In this document: positions 53,341-62,821 of the stretch, one piece after another | Numbering within the stretch: position 1 is the stretch's first letter | Layout of the letters: every line of letters starts with the position of its first letter | Assembly (NCBI RefSeq): GCF_900116175.1 | Contig: NZ_FPCH01000001.1 | Coordinates: forward strand, 1,180,501 to 1,244,500 | Direction of reading: 5' to 3' | DNA: 64,000 bases | Source: Hyphomicrobium facile | Lineage (GTDB): Bacteria; Pseudomonadota; Alphaproteobacteria; Rhizobiales; Hyphomicrobiaceae | Translations under genes and position numbers: made by a program | The notes under the pieces: generated by a model | The model's database searches: none | What the model was told of the DNA's origin: nothing | The model's input: the letters and a program-made list of their open reading frames with translations, nothing else

Positions 53341-55107
53341 ATGGCACGCACGATGACCGGCGCCGAAATCGTTTTGCAGGCTCTCGCCGATCAGGGCGTC
53401 GAGCTGATCTTCGGGTATCCGGGCGGCGCGGTCCTTCCGATCTACGACGAGATCTTCAAGCAGGAGAAGATCCGGCACATTCTCGTTCGCCAGGAAGGCG
53501 GGGCGCTGCACTCGGCCGAAGGTTATGCGCGGTCGACCGGCAAGGTCGGCGTCTGCCTCGTGACGTCGGGGCCGGGCGCGACCAACGCCGTGACGGGCCT
53601 GACGGACGCTTTGATGGATTCCATTCCGCTCGTGTGCATCACGGGCCAAGTCGCGACGCACCTGATCGGCAACGATGCCTTCCAGGAATGCGATACCGTC
53701 GGCATCACGCGGCCGTGCACCAAGCACAACACGCTCGTCAAAAGCGTCAACGACCTCGCGCGGATATTGCACGAGGCGTTCTACATCGCGCGCACGGGGC
53801 GTCCAGGTCCGGTCGTCGTCGACATTCCGAAAGACGTGCAGTTTGCGCTCGGCAACTACGTCGGCCCGTCGAATATTCAGCATAAGACCTACCGGCCGAA
53901 GCTGAAGCCCGAACAAACGGCGGTGCGCGAAGCCGTGGATCTCATCGCGAGCGCCAAAAAGCCGGTTTTCTATACCGGCGGCGGCATCATCAACTCGGGT
54001 CCCAAAGCCAGCCAGCTGTTGCGCGAGTTCGTGCGGCTGACGGGCTATCCGATCACGTCGACGCTGATGGGCCTCGGCGCCTATCCGGCATCCGACAAGC
54101 AGTGGCTCGGCATGCTCGGCATGCACGGGACGTACGAAGCCAATCTCGCGATGCACGATTGCGACGTGATGATCAACATCGGCGCGCGCTTCGACGACCG
54201 CATCACCGGCCGCGTCGATGCGTTTTCACCGGGATCGAAGAAGATCCACGTCGATATCGATCCGTCGTCGATCAACAAGAACATCGTGGTCGATGTGCCG
54301 ATCGTCGGCGATTGCGCCTACGTTCTCGAAGACATGCTGCGGATCTGGAAGGCGAAAGCGCCGGCCCTCGACAAGGCGGCGCATAAGGCCTGGTGGAAGC
54401 AGATCGATGGCTGGCGCGCGAAAAAATCGCTTGCGTATAAGAACTCCAAAGACATCATCATGCCGCAGTACGCGTGTCAGCGTCTGCAGGAGCTGACGAA
54501 GAATCGCGATACGTTCTTCACGACCGAGGTCGGCCAGCATCAGATGTGGGCGGCGCAGTTCCTCCAGTTCGAGGAGCCCAACCACTGGATGACGTCCGGA
54601 GGGCTAGGCACGATGGGATATGGATTGCCTGCCGCGATCGGTGTGCAGCTTGCGCATCCCCGCTCGCTCGTCATCGATGTCGCCGGCGACGCGTCGATCC
54701 TGATGAATATTCAGGAGTGCTCAACAGCAGTCCAATACCGCCTGCCGATCAAAGTTTTCATCATGAACAATGAGTACATGGGCATGGTGCGCCAGTGGCA
54801 GCAGCTGTTGCATGGCAACCGCTTGTCGGAGAGCTATACCGAGGCGCTTCCGGATTTCGTGAAGCTGGCCGAGGCCTATGGCTGGAAGGGCATGCGCTGC
54901 GAGCATCCGGCCGATCTCGACGATGCGATCAAAGAGATGATCAATACAGAGGGACCGGTGATCTTCGATTGCCGCGTCGCCAAGCTCGCGAACTGCTTCC
55001 CGATGATCCCATCGGGCAAGGGGCACAACGAGATGCTGCTCGGCGAGAACATTACCGACGAAGAAGTCGAGCGGGCTATCGACGATGCAGGAAAGGTACT
55101 GGTTTGA
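53341..55107 (+). CDS. ilvI: Acetolactate (acetohydroxyacid) synthase, large subunit
   Basis: 588 aa from ATG 53341, AAGGAG seven bases upstream. A ThDP enzyme that makes acetolactate or acetohydroxybutyrate for Val, Ile and Leu. Catalytic Glu about residue 60 in [13 protein letters not shown], then [35 protein letters not shown]-region [10 protein letters not shown], and the ThDP/Mg motif [11 protein letters not shown] followed by [12 protein letters not shown]. The small regulatory subunit follows 1.25 kb later, after two other genes. No leader peptide is obvious in the 82 bases before it. Confidence 0.97.
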   Translation: MARTMTGAEIVLQALADQGVELIFGYPGGAVLPIYDEIFKQEKIRHILVRQEGGALHSAEGYARSTGKVGVCLVTSGPGATNAVTGLTDALMDSIPLVCITGQVATHLIGNDAFQECDTVGITRPCTKHNTLVKSVNDLARILHEAFYIARTGRPGPVVVDIPKDVQFALGNYVGPSNIQHKTYRPKLKPEQTAVREAVDLIASAKKPVFYTGGGIINSGPKASQLLREFVRLTGYPITSTLMGLGAYPASDKQWLGMLGMHGTYEANLAMHDCDVMINIGARFDDRITGRVDAFSPGSKKIHVDIDPSSINKNIVVDVPIVGDCAYVLEDMLRIWKAKAPALDKAAHKAWWKQIDGWRAKKSLAYKNSKDIIMPQYACQRLQELTKNRDTFFTTEVGQHQMWAAQFLQFEEPNHWMTSGGLGTMGYGLPAAIGVQLAHPRSLVIDVAGDASILMNIQECSTAVQYRLPIKVFIMNNEYMGMVRQWQQLLHGNRLSESYTEALPDFVKLAEAYGWKGMRCEHPADLDDAIKEMINTEGPVIFDCRVAKLANCFPMIPSGKGHNEMLLGENITDEEVERAIDDAGKVLV

Positions 55108-55646
55108 GAAGCGGGGGCTCTGGCTTCGGGATCGGTAGCATCGTGGCCGCCATTTGCATGGCGACCCTTGTTTCCGTGCCCCAGGCGTCGGCCGCCAAGG
55201 AAACTTGGGACCACGCCGCCAACATCAAGGACGCCGCAAAGCGCCTTGCCGAACTGCATCGCCGCGAAGGTTCTCAGGGCGTGCTGAAGTTCCTCGATGC
55301 CTGCTACCGGACGCAAACGCTCGCCAGCAACTATTCGGCGGGCCTCGAGTCGTGCATGGCGCAGGACTACATGCACAGCCAAGTGCTGGCGCAGATCTAT
55401 GCGCGCATTCCGCAAGCCGACCGCGTCCGCATGGGCACGCCGGCGCCGGAAGACATCGCGCGTGGCATGGGCCAACGGTTCGTCGCGACGTTCAAGCAGT
55501 ATAATATTTCGGTCAAAGAAGCCGAGAGCTTCAAGAAGATGGTCGATAAGAACGGCATGCCGATCTTCCTGAAGGCGATCTTTCCTCCGGGGAAGCCGGG
55601 TGAAGCTGACTCCGCTGCCGATCCCGGCAAGGCGAGCGACCGTTAG
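55104..55646 (+). CDS. Secreted protein coupled to ilvI
   Basis: 180 aa. TTG 55104 overlaps the ilvI stop (TTGA), and AGGAAAGG lies upstream, implying translational coupling. The N-terminus ([24 protein letters not shown] ... ASA) is a signal peptide. The mature part is helical with two cysteines: [56 protein letters not shown], and a Pro/Gly-rich end. I do not recognise a family. An exported protein within an acetohydroxyacid synthase operon is unexpected. Confidence 0.75.
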   Translation: MRSGGSGFGIGSIVAAICMATLVSVPQASAAKETWDHAANIKDAAKRLAELHRREGSQGVLKFLDACYRTQTLASNYSAGLESCMAQDYMHSQVLAQIYARIPQADRVRMGTPAPEDIARGMGQRFVATFKQYNISVKEAESFKKMVDKNGMPIFLKAIFPPGKPGEADSAADPGKASDR

Positions 55647-55650
55647 CGAA

Positions 55651-56325
55651 ATGCTGAAGCTCGTCATTGCCAACAAGCTTTACTCGTCGTGGTCGCTCAG
55701 GCCGTGGCTTGTGCTGTCGGCTTTCAACGTCCCGTTCGAGGAAGTCATCATTCCTTTGCGGACGCCCGAGAGCCGCAACCTCGTACTCGAATATTCGCCA
55801 TCCGGCAAAGTGCCGGCACTGGTCGACGGTGACGTATCGGTTTGGGAAAGCCTCGCCATCATCGAATATCTGGCGGAGAAGTTTCCCGAGCTTGCGATCT
55901 GGCCGCGCGATGCCCAAGCCCGGGCGCACGCACGCGCAATCTCGAACGAGATGCACGCCGGTTTTCAGGCGCTGAGGCAAGGATGCCCGATGCATCTCGG
56001 CGCTCGTTTTGCGACGCCGCCGTTAACCGAACCGCTGCAGGCGTGCATCGACCGGATCGAAGATATCTGGTCGGGGGCGCGCAATCGCTTTGCGGGCAGC
56101 CAGCCTTTTCTCTACGGTGCGTTCTCGGCGGCCGATGCGATGTATGCGCCCGTCGTCACGCGCTTCGACACCTATCAAATTCCCGTGCGCGAGGCCACGC
56201 GAGCCTATATGGATGCCGTTCTCGCGCATCCCGCATACGAAGCGTGGCGGGCGGCAGCGCTGGTCGAGCCGTGGCGCATTCCGGAATATTCGGCCGGTCA
56301 CACGCCGGTCGAAAGCTTCATCTGA
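55651..56325 (+). CDS. Glutathione S-transferase family protein
   Basis: 224 aa from ATG 55651, five bases after the previous stop. Thioredoxin domain with MLKLVIANKLYSSWSLRPWL (Ser/Trp active-site region) and SPSGKVPALVDGDVSVWESLAIIEYLAEKFP. Helical C-terminal domain with CPMHLGARF, CIDRIEDIWSGAR and FGAFSAADAMYAPV-like segments. Among GSTs it looks like the YfcF group. It separates ilvI from ilvH. Confidence 0.92.
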   Translation: MLKLVIANKLYSSWSLRPWLVLSAFNVPFEEVIIPLRTPESRNLVLEYSPSGKVPALVDGDVSVWESLAIIEYLAEKFPELAIWPRDAQARAHARAISNEMHAGFQALRQGCPMHLGARFATPPLTEPLQACIDRIEDIWSGARNRFAGSQPFLYGAFSAADAMYAPVVTRFDTYQIPVREATRAYMDAVLAHPAYEAWRAAALVEPWRIPEYSAGHTPVESFI

Positions 56326-56359
56326 TCCAACATTTCACCAGACACCCAAGAGACCGACG

Positions 56360-56905
56360 ATGTCCGACCTAACGAAGCAAATGCCGCCGCCGAGCGTTCT
56401 CAGATCGCAGGAGATCGTATCGCGTACGCTCTCGGTCGTCGTCGATAACGAGCCGGGCGTGCTGGCGCGCGTCATCGGCCTTTTTGCGGGCCGCGGCTAC
56501 AACATCGACTCGTTGACCGTGACCGAGGTCGAGCACGAGAAGCGCTTGTCGCGCATTACCGTGATCACGAGCGGCACGCCGGCAGTGCTGCAGCAGATCA
56601 AGCATCAGCTCGAGCGGCTCGTTCCGGTGCACCGCGTTCGCGATCTGACGGAAGAGGGCGGTTCCATCGAGCGGGAACTTGCGCTCGTGAAGGTCGCGGG
56701 CAAGGGCGACAAGCGCATCGAAGCTTTGCGGCTGGCCGAGATCTTCCGCGCGAAGGTCGTCGATACGTCGATCGAGCATTTCGTTTTCGAGGTCACGGGC
56801 AAGCCGTCGAAGATCGAGACGTTCATTCAGCTGATGTCGGAACTTGGGCTCGTCGAAGTGTCACGCACGGGCATAGCTGCTATCGGCCGTGGGGCAGTTG
56901 GCTGA
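56360..56905 (+). CDS. ilvH: Acetolactate synthase, small regulatory subunit
   Basis: 181 aa from ATG 56360. N-terminal ACT domain binding the feedback inhibitor valine: RTLSVVVDNEPGVLARVIGLFAGRGYNIDSLTVTE. Then RITVITSG, QLERLVPVHRVRDLTEEGGSIERELALVKV and the C-terminal TGKPSKIETFIQLMSELGLVEVSRTGIAAIGRG. It associates with IlvI. It sits 34 bp after the GST gene in the same run of genes. Confidence 0.96.
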   Translation: MSDLTKQMPPPSVLRSQEIVSRTLSVVVDNEPGVLARVIGLFAGRGYNIDSLTVTEVEHEKRLSRITVITSGTPAVLQQIKHQLERLVPVHRVRDLTEEGGSIERELALVKVAGKGDKRIEALRLAEIFRAKVVDTSIEHFVFEVTGKPSKIETFIQLMSELGLVEVSRTGIAAIGRGAVG

Positions 56906-56970
56906 TCTCCCAAGATCACTGCAGATTGTGATCGGTAACAGGGAGGCCGGTTCGCCGGGTTGCCGTTCGA

Positions 56971-57576
56971 GTGTCGCAGGATCTCTTTCTCTCGTTCCTT
57001 ACGTTTGCGTTCGTCTCGAGCATGACGCCCGGGCCGAACAACATGATGCTGTTGACGTCCGGCGTTAATTTCGGGTTCGCCCGGACGCGGCCGCATGTTC
57101 TCGGCGTGACGATCGGGTTCACGATCATGTTCGCGTCGGTCGCTCTCGGCGCGGGCCGGATATTCACGGTGTTCCCGACGCTTTACTCGGTGCTGCGCGT
57201 CGTCAGCATCGGATACCTGTTGTGGCTCGCGTGGCGGATCGCGACGGCGGGGACGAGCAATCCGGTCGTGACCGACAAGGCCCGCCCGATGACCTTCTTC
57301 GAGGCGGTGCTTTTCCAGTGGGTCAATCCCAAAGGCGTGATGGTGGCGCTGAGCGTCGCAGCGAACTACATTTCGCCTGCGAATCTTTGGGCCGGCGTTG
57401 CATTGATTTCAGCAGTTTGCCTCACGGTCTCGCTGATTTCAGCCTCGACCTGGGCGTTCTTCGGCACGTCGCTTCGGCCGCTGCTGGCCAATCCGAGGCA
57501 AGTCCGGATTTTCAACGTGGCGATGGCCGTTGCGCTCGTTGCGTCGCTGTGGCCGCTCGTCCACGAAATGATTTGA
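56971..57576 (+). CDS. LysE/RhtB family exporter
   Basis: 201 aa from GTG 56971. Six-helix inner membrane exporter of amino acids or related compounds. TPGPNNMMLLTSGVNFGF is the conserved N-terminal motif; further GVTIGFTIMF, YLLWLAWRI, FFEAVLFQWVNPKGVMVAL (the QxxNPK signature) and LANPRQVRIFN. Placed 65 bp after ilvH, it may export branched-chain amino acids or their analogues, but this is only context. Confidence 0.93.
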   Translation: MSQDLFLSFLTFAFVSSMTPGPNNMMLLTSGVNFGFARTRPHVLGVTIGFTIMFASVALGAGRIFTVFPTLYSVLRVVSIGYLLWLAWRIATAGTSNPVVTDKARPMTFFEAVLFQWVNPKGVMVALSVAANYISPANLWAGVALISAVCLTVSLISASTWAFFGTSLRPLLANPRQVRIFNVAMAVALVASLWPLVHEMI

Positions 57577-57593
57577 GAGATTGACGCCGAGCG

Positions 57594-58076
57594 TCAGCTC
57601 TTCTTGGCGAGCCGGGCGTTCTCGTGTGCCAACGCCTCGGCCGATTCAGAGAAAGTGTTACTGACATCTTTCAGTCCAAAATTTTGCTTGTCGAGCCCTT
57701 TGAAGCCGGATGACCCGTCCGATGTCGCGTAAAGCGGCACCGCGCTCGGCGGCTGGCTGAATGTGATCAAAAATGCCTGGAGTTTCGGCTGGTAATTGCC
57801 GTCGACGCCCTTTGCGCAGCGGTCAGGGCCTTCGACGGCGGCGCAAGCGGCGAGCGAATTATAGGATGGGGCGCGGCTCTGATGCAGTGCAACCGCCTTA
57901 TCGATCGCCTGTCCGCACTCATCGATGGTGAGCTTCTGGCGGCTGGCGCAATCTCCGGAGGAAATGAAGATCCCCGTTTCGGCCTTTGCCTTCGGTGCGG
58001 CCGGGGCCGCGCTGTTGCCACAACCGGCAAGTGCTACTGCGGCAGACAAAATTCCGAATAATGCGATTGTTCGCAT
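57594..58076 (-). CDS. Lipoprotein, DUF1190/YgiB-like
   Basis: 160 aa. Lipobox LAGC after MRTIALFGILSAAVA, so it is lipid-anchored. The mature region has a four-cysteine pattern (SGDCASRQKLTIDECGQAI, then LAACAAVEGPDRC), with AVALHQSRAPSYNS between. This resembles the first half of YgiB/DUF1190, though the protein is shorter and lacks the glycine-rich tail. Role unknown. It is convergent with the LysE gene and divergent from ilvC. Confidence 0.78.
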   Translation of the reverse strand: MRTIALFGILSAAVALAGCGNSAAPAAPKAKAETGIFISSGDCASRQKLTIDECGQAIDKAVALHQSRAPSYNSLAACAAVEGPDRCAKGVDGNYQPKLQAFLITFSQPPSAVPLYATSDGSSGFKGLDKQNFGLKDVSNTFSESAEALAHENARLAKKS

Positions 58077-58242
58077 GGGGCGGGTCCGAATTGGGCGTCA
58101 GATATCGCAATTCTGCGCTTTTCCCAGTTAGGGTTCGGTTAATTGTTGCAAGGGGCGACAAGAAAAAGGGGGCGCAGAAATATTCGTGCTAGGGCAGTCG
58201 GTAGCACCCCGGCCCGTTGAATCCTTATCCCGATCTCTGTAG

Positions 58243-59367
<1,125 letters not shown>

Positions 59368-59383
59368 GAGCGCCGGCGGCTGA

Positions 59384-59692
59384 CGGGCGGTTTCGCACAG
59401 CGTGAACCGCCCGCACTACTGCGCTTTGGGGAGGGTTAACGTGCGGCAGCGCGGGCGGTCTACGTCAAATCCAGCCAACTGACCTTTCGGACAATCGACT
59501 GGGACTAACGCGGGCGGCAGAGGAGCGGGGACCTCTGCCGCCCGTTTCCGATTCTGCCGCTTGCACGGCTTCTTCGGATTTAAAGGGGCTCTGACGCAGC
59601 GCGGCCGCTGCGTGAGCCCGATGGTGTTTCCATCGGGCGGCAGGTGATCCATCATCACACCTCGCCGCAATGAAACCTGGTGCAACACCAGG
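59384..59692 (+). ncRNA. Hairpin-dense non-coding region after ilvC
   Basis: No believable gene in the 610 bases between ilvC and 59978. At least five stems are visible. CGGGCGGTT/AACCGCCCG is at 59384-59413. CGGGCGGCAGAGG (59511-59523) pairs perfectly with 59532-59544 and is followed by TTTCCG. GGGCTC..ACGCAGC/GCTGCGTGAGCCC is at 59586-59619. CCGATGG/CCATCGG (59618-59636) overlaps its end. CCTGGTG/CACCAGG is at 59676-59692. The first two may serve ilvC termination; the last three are unexplained. Whether a stable RNA is made is unknown. Confidence 0.4.
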
Positions 59693-59977
59693 ATGCTGAA
59701 ACCGGCCAAAGGTGCTGGGAGATCTTGACTGTCGCCCCCCAGCGACGCTGTCGTGAGTGTCATATGCGTGCCGAATCTTGGCCGCGTCATGACGAAACTT
59801 GGCTGAACCCAAGGCTAGAACGTTTTTGTGCAATTGGAATTCACATCGATAAATGCCGAACATATTTGTGCTTCGAGCATTTGAAAGGGAGCTGAAATTG
59901 CGCGGGCGAGTTCTAGTCAAACGGAGACTTATTTGTGACTCGCGCGCTCGCGCGTTTCGTTTCGCGGTGGCGCTCAC

Positions 59978-60739
59978 GTGATTGCGCGCGCAATACCGAA
60001 TGCCGGTTTTCCTTTCGCCAACGGCGTTAAATCCGTTGCCGATTGCTCGTTAAAACTCTCAGGCGAAGCTTGGCCTTTTGCGCAAGAGCATGCGAGCGCG
60101 ATCGATGCGCATTGGCAGGCGGCGACGAACGAGAACCCTGCGTACTTCAACGGCATCGTGCATCTCATTGACAGTGTACGGTTCGTCGACGGCGTGCTTC
60201 ACGCGACGCTGACGCGCACGGAGTTCAAGAGTTATCTCTACTGGCGCATGCACGGCTTTCCCGAAGCCGGCGTTCTCGACGGATTTGGATCGGCGCTCAT
60301 CCGGACATCGGACGGCGAGTACCTGCTTGGTGAACAGATGCCGGGCAACGTGAACTACGGGTTCGCGTGTCTGCCTTCGGGCTTCATCGACGAACGCGAT
60401 GTGCTTCCTGACGGCACGATCGACATCACACGGAGCATCGAGCGGGAGATTGCGGAAGAGCTCGGCGATGTCGCGAAGCTCGTTCAAAAGGAGAAGGGCT
60501 TCATCGTCACGCGCTCGGACACGCAGATGTCATTCGCGGTTCCTTTTTACGCGCCCGTGCCGACGGCCGAGATCGTGCGCCTTCTCGAGGCACACAACGC
60601 GACCTGTGACGATCCGGAAATCCAAACGATCATTCCTGTCGCAAATCGCGACGATATCGAGCGCCTCAACATGCTGCCTTCGACCCGGGCGACGATGGAG
60701 GCGCTTTTCGCCGCGCGCCGAGGGCCTTCGGCGGATTGA
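59978..60739 (+). CDS. Nudix hydrolase domain protein
   Basis: 253 aa from GTG 59978. The second half carries a Nudix-like box: GFIDERDVLPDGTIDITRSI followed by EREIAEELGD. The RE-x2-EE-x-G part is intact, whereas the first half (G-x5-E) is stretched and has Asp in place of Glu. The first 100 residues (WPFAQEHASAIDAHWQAATNENPAYFNGIVHL, RTEFKSYLYWRMHG) are an N-terminal domain like that of other alphaproteobacterial Nudix proteins of about 250 aa. Probable nucleoside diphosphate-X hydrolase, substrate unknown. Confidence 0.85.
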   Translation: MIARAIPNAGFPFANGVKSVADCSLKLSGEAWPFAQEHASAIDAHWQAATNENPAYFNGIVHLIDSVRFVDGVLHATLTRTEFKSYLYWRMHGFPEAGVLDGFGSALIRTSDGEYLLGEQMPGNVNYGFACLPSGFIDERDVLPDGTIDITRSIEREIAEELGDVAKLVQKEKGFIVTRSDTQMSFAVPFYAPVPTAEIVRLLEAHNATCDDPEIQTIIPVANRDDIERLNMLPSTRATMEALFAARRGPSAD

Positions 60740-60862
60740 AAAAGGGCTTGGCTGCGGCTGAGGCTTGCCGCATGGTTCCGGCCGCTCGCGTTGATGCTCA
60801 AGGTCTATACGCGCGCGGGGCAATCTCGACGGCAAACGAAGCAGCGGGGAGTACGGCGCACG

Positions 60863-61774
60863 ATGGCGCTCACGTATCATGTCCTGGACGTTTTTACCGA
60901 ACGGCCTTTCGGCGGCAATCCGCTAGCGGTCGTGCTCGGCGCCGATCGCCTCAGCGCCACCGAGATGCAAACGATCGCCCGGGAGTTCAATCTCTCCGAG
61001 ACGGTCTTCGTGTTGACGACGACGACGCCCGGGCATACGGCGCGCATCCGCATTTTCACGCCGAGCCGGGAGCTGCCGTTCGCCGGCCACCCGACGATCG
61101 GGACGGCGGTGCTATTGGCCGAGCTTCGCGCGCTGCTTGGGAACGGCGAGAGCGATGCGATCATCGCGCTCGAGGAAGAGATCGGCAGCCTTCGGGTCGG
61201 GGTGCGCATGCGCGCGGGCGGGGCGTCGTTCGGAGAGTTCGATGCACCGAAGCTCAGCTGCGTTCCGGAAATCATGTCGGAGCCGGAGCAGATAGCGGCG
61301 GCCGTGGGTCTCATTCCCAATGAGATCACCTTCGAAAATCACAAGGCGACGCTTGTCAGAAGTGCGCCATCGTTCGCATTCGTGCCGGTGTCGAACCTCG
61401 ATGCCATGGCGAAGGTGAGAATTGCGCCCCAGCATTGGGCGCGGGCGTTCACCGATCGCGGTGTCAACGGCGCCTATCTCTACACGCGCCAGTGCGTTCG
61501 CGGTCAATCGGCGTTTCATGCGCGGATGTTTGCGCCGGATCTCGGCGTCGGCGAAGATCCGGCGACCGGGTCGGCGGCGGCAAGCTTCGCCTACGTCATC
61601 CAGGAATTCGACGCCTTACCCGATGGCGTGCATAAGCGCGGCATCGAGCAGGGGTTCGAAATGGGTCGCCCGAGCGCGATCTCGCTGACGATGACGATCG
61701 CGCGCGGCAAGCTCGACGGTGTGCGCATCGGCGGTTACGCCGTGCGCGTCGCCGAGGGCACACTCCAGATCTGA
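60863..61774 (+). CDS. PhzF family isomerase
   Basis: 303 aa from ATG 60863. Two-domain DapF-like fold: YHVLDVFTERPFGGNPLAVVL, the catalytic Glu in FNLSETVFV (about residue 46), IRIFTPSRELPFAGHPTIGTA and, in the second half, FAPDLGVGEDPATGSAAASFA. The family makes phenazine intermediates in pseudomonads, but most members, probably including this one, have other unknown isomerase roles, as no phenazine genes are near. Confidence 0.93.
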   Translation: MALTYHVLDVFTERPFGGNPLAVVLGADRLSATEMQTIAREFNLSETVFVLTTTTPGHTARIRIFTPSRELPFAGHPTIGTAVLLAELRALLGNGESDAIIALEEEIGSLRVGVRMRAGGASFGEFDAPKLSCVPEIMSEPEQIAAAVGLIPNEITFENHKATLVRSAPSFAFVPVSNLDAMAKVRIAPQHWARAFTDRGVNGAYLYTRQCVRGQSAFHARMFAPDLGVGEDPATGSAAASFAYVIQEFDALPDGVHKRGIEQGFEMGRPSAISLTMTIARGKLDGVRIGGYAVRVAEGTLQI

Positions 61775-61778
61775 TCTC

Positions 61779-62345
61779 TCATTTGCGCGCCGCCATTGGC
61801 AACATGCGGTGAAGCGTGTTGTTCTTGAGCACGTGGTGATGTGCGAGTGCTGCAATCGCGTGCAGGCCGATCACGTAATAGAGCGCGTTGCCGATGAACT
61901 CGTGGACCTCTTTGAGGGTGCCCGCGAGATCTTTGTTTTCGCCGATGATGAAGGGGAGCTCTAACCCGAAAAAGGGCGCCGGGCGGCCGGCAGCGTTCGA
62001 CATCAGCCAGCCGAGCAGCGGCATCGCGATCATCGCAGCATAGAGGGCAGCATGGGCGCTGTGCGCGATCGCGGTCTGCCATGCCGGGGGCGTGGGAATG
62101 ATCGACGGCGCCGCGGTCCGGCTCCGGATGAAGATGCGGACGACGACCAGGAAGAGGATCGCTAGCCCCAACGATTTGTGGGTGAGCATCAGCAGGTCGC
62201 GCGTCGGGCTGCCCTTGGGATAGAACTCGTGCAGCTCGACGGCGGCGAGAATGCCGACGAATATCAGAGCCGTGATCCAATGCAGTGCGATGAGGGACGG
62301 CGGATAGGTGGTCGCCCTAGCAGATGGCTCTATGGCTGTGGTCAC
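61779..62345 (-). CDS. Cytochrome b561 family protein
   Basis: 188 aa from GTG 62345, which has GGGGGAG about six bases upstream; longer starts (ATG 62432) are possible but exceed the family's length. Four helices with haem-ligand histidines: LIALHWITALIFVGIL, LMLTHKSLGLAILFLVVVR, IAHSAHAALYAAMIAMPLLGW and VHEFIGNALYYVIGLHAIAAL. Prokaryotic b561 proteins bind two b haems and shuttle electrons from quinol, for example to superoxide or PQQ enzymes. Inner membrane. It ends four bases from the convergent PhzF gene. Confidence 0.9.
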   Translation of the reverse strand: MTTAIEPSARATTYPPSLIALHWITALIFVGILAAVELHEFYPKGSPTRDLLMLTHKSLGLAILFLVVVRIFIRSRTAAPSIIPTPPAWQTAIAHSAHAALYAAMIAMPLLGWLMSNAAGRPAPFFGLELPFIIGENKDLAGTLKEVHEFIGNALYYVIGLHAIAALAHHHVLKNNTLHRMLPMAARK

Positions 62346-62637
62346 GCGATCTTCTCCCCCGAAATGCTCTTCGATTTGGCGCTTTGGCCCCTTCTGAACG
62401 GGTTTTAGGGCCGTTATCCGTTGGAGCGCCATGAAAATTGCCGCAGACCACGGATTTTTGCCGGGGCTGAGGGGCGCGACGGTCGAACGGCTTGATTTTG
62501 GGGAGCCAGATCGGCTATTCAGCCCGGACTGAATTGATCGGCCGGGTCGTTCGGCCATTTCGCTGGGTTGTCTGCCTTCATGGCGCGCGCGACGGACATT
62601 GCTGCTGATTTTTTGTTTGATTCCGGTGCTTTCGCGC
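62346..62637. other. Intergenic region, no gene seen
   Basis: Upstream of the cytochrome b561 gene and the leuA leader. I see no distinct repeats; promoters for both genes are expected in it. Confidence 0.35.
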
Positions 62638-62751
62638 ATGGCGAGCACGGCGGTACAATCGCGCCTCATCTCCTGCTTTCGGCTCTTCTACTTACCGGCC
62701 CCTGGGCCGCATGACACCCCGGCCGTCGCCGGGTTCGTGCCCAGGGGATGA
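62638..62751 (+). promoter_or_regulatory. Candidate leader of leuA (small ORF plus nested hairpins)
   Basis: An open frame of 37 codons from ATG 62638 reads MASTAVQSRLISCFRLFYL and ends with TGA at 62751; it holds three Leu codons in its first half. The same stretch folds: CCCCTGGG (62699-62706) with CCCAGGGG (62740-62747), enclosing CCCGGC/GCCGGG (62718-62733). There is no clear SD and no U-run, so classical attenuation is not demonstrated. Confidence 0.3.
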
Positions 62752-62821
62752 GACGGTCACCAATCGAGCTCGATAGCGATCGCGGCAGACCCAAGGGTCG
62801 CCCGGCAAAGGATGAAAAGCG

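Noticed and set aside
59465-59977. 170-residue minus-strand frame in the gap after ilvC
   Set aside because: Runs through several strong hairpins, has low-complexity Arg/Ser/Ala composition and no recognisable motif or SD.
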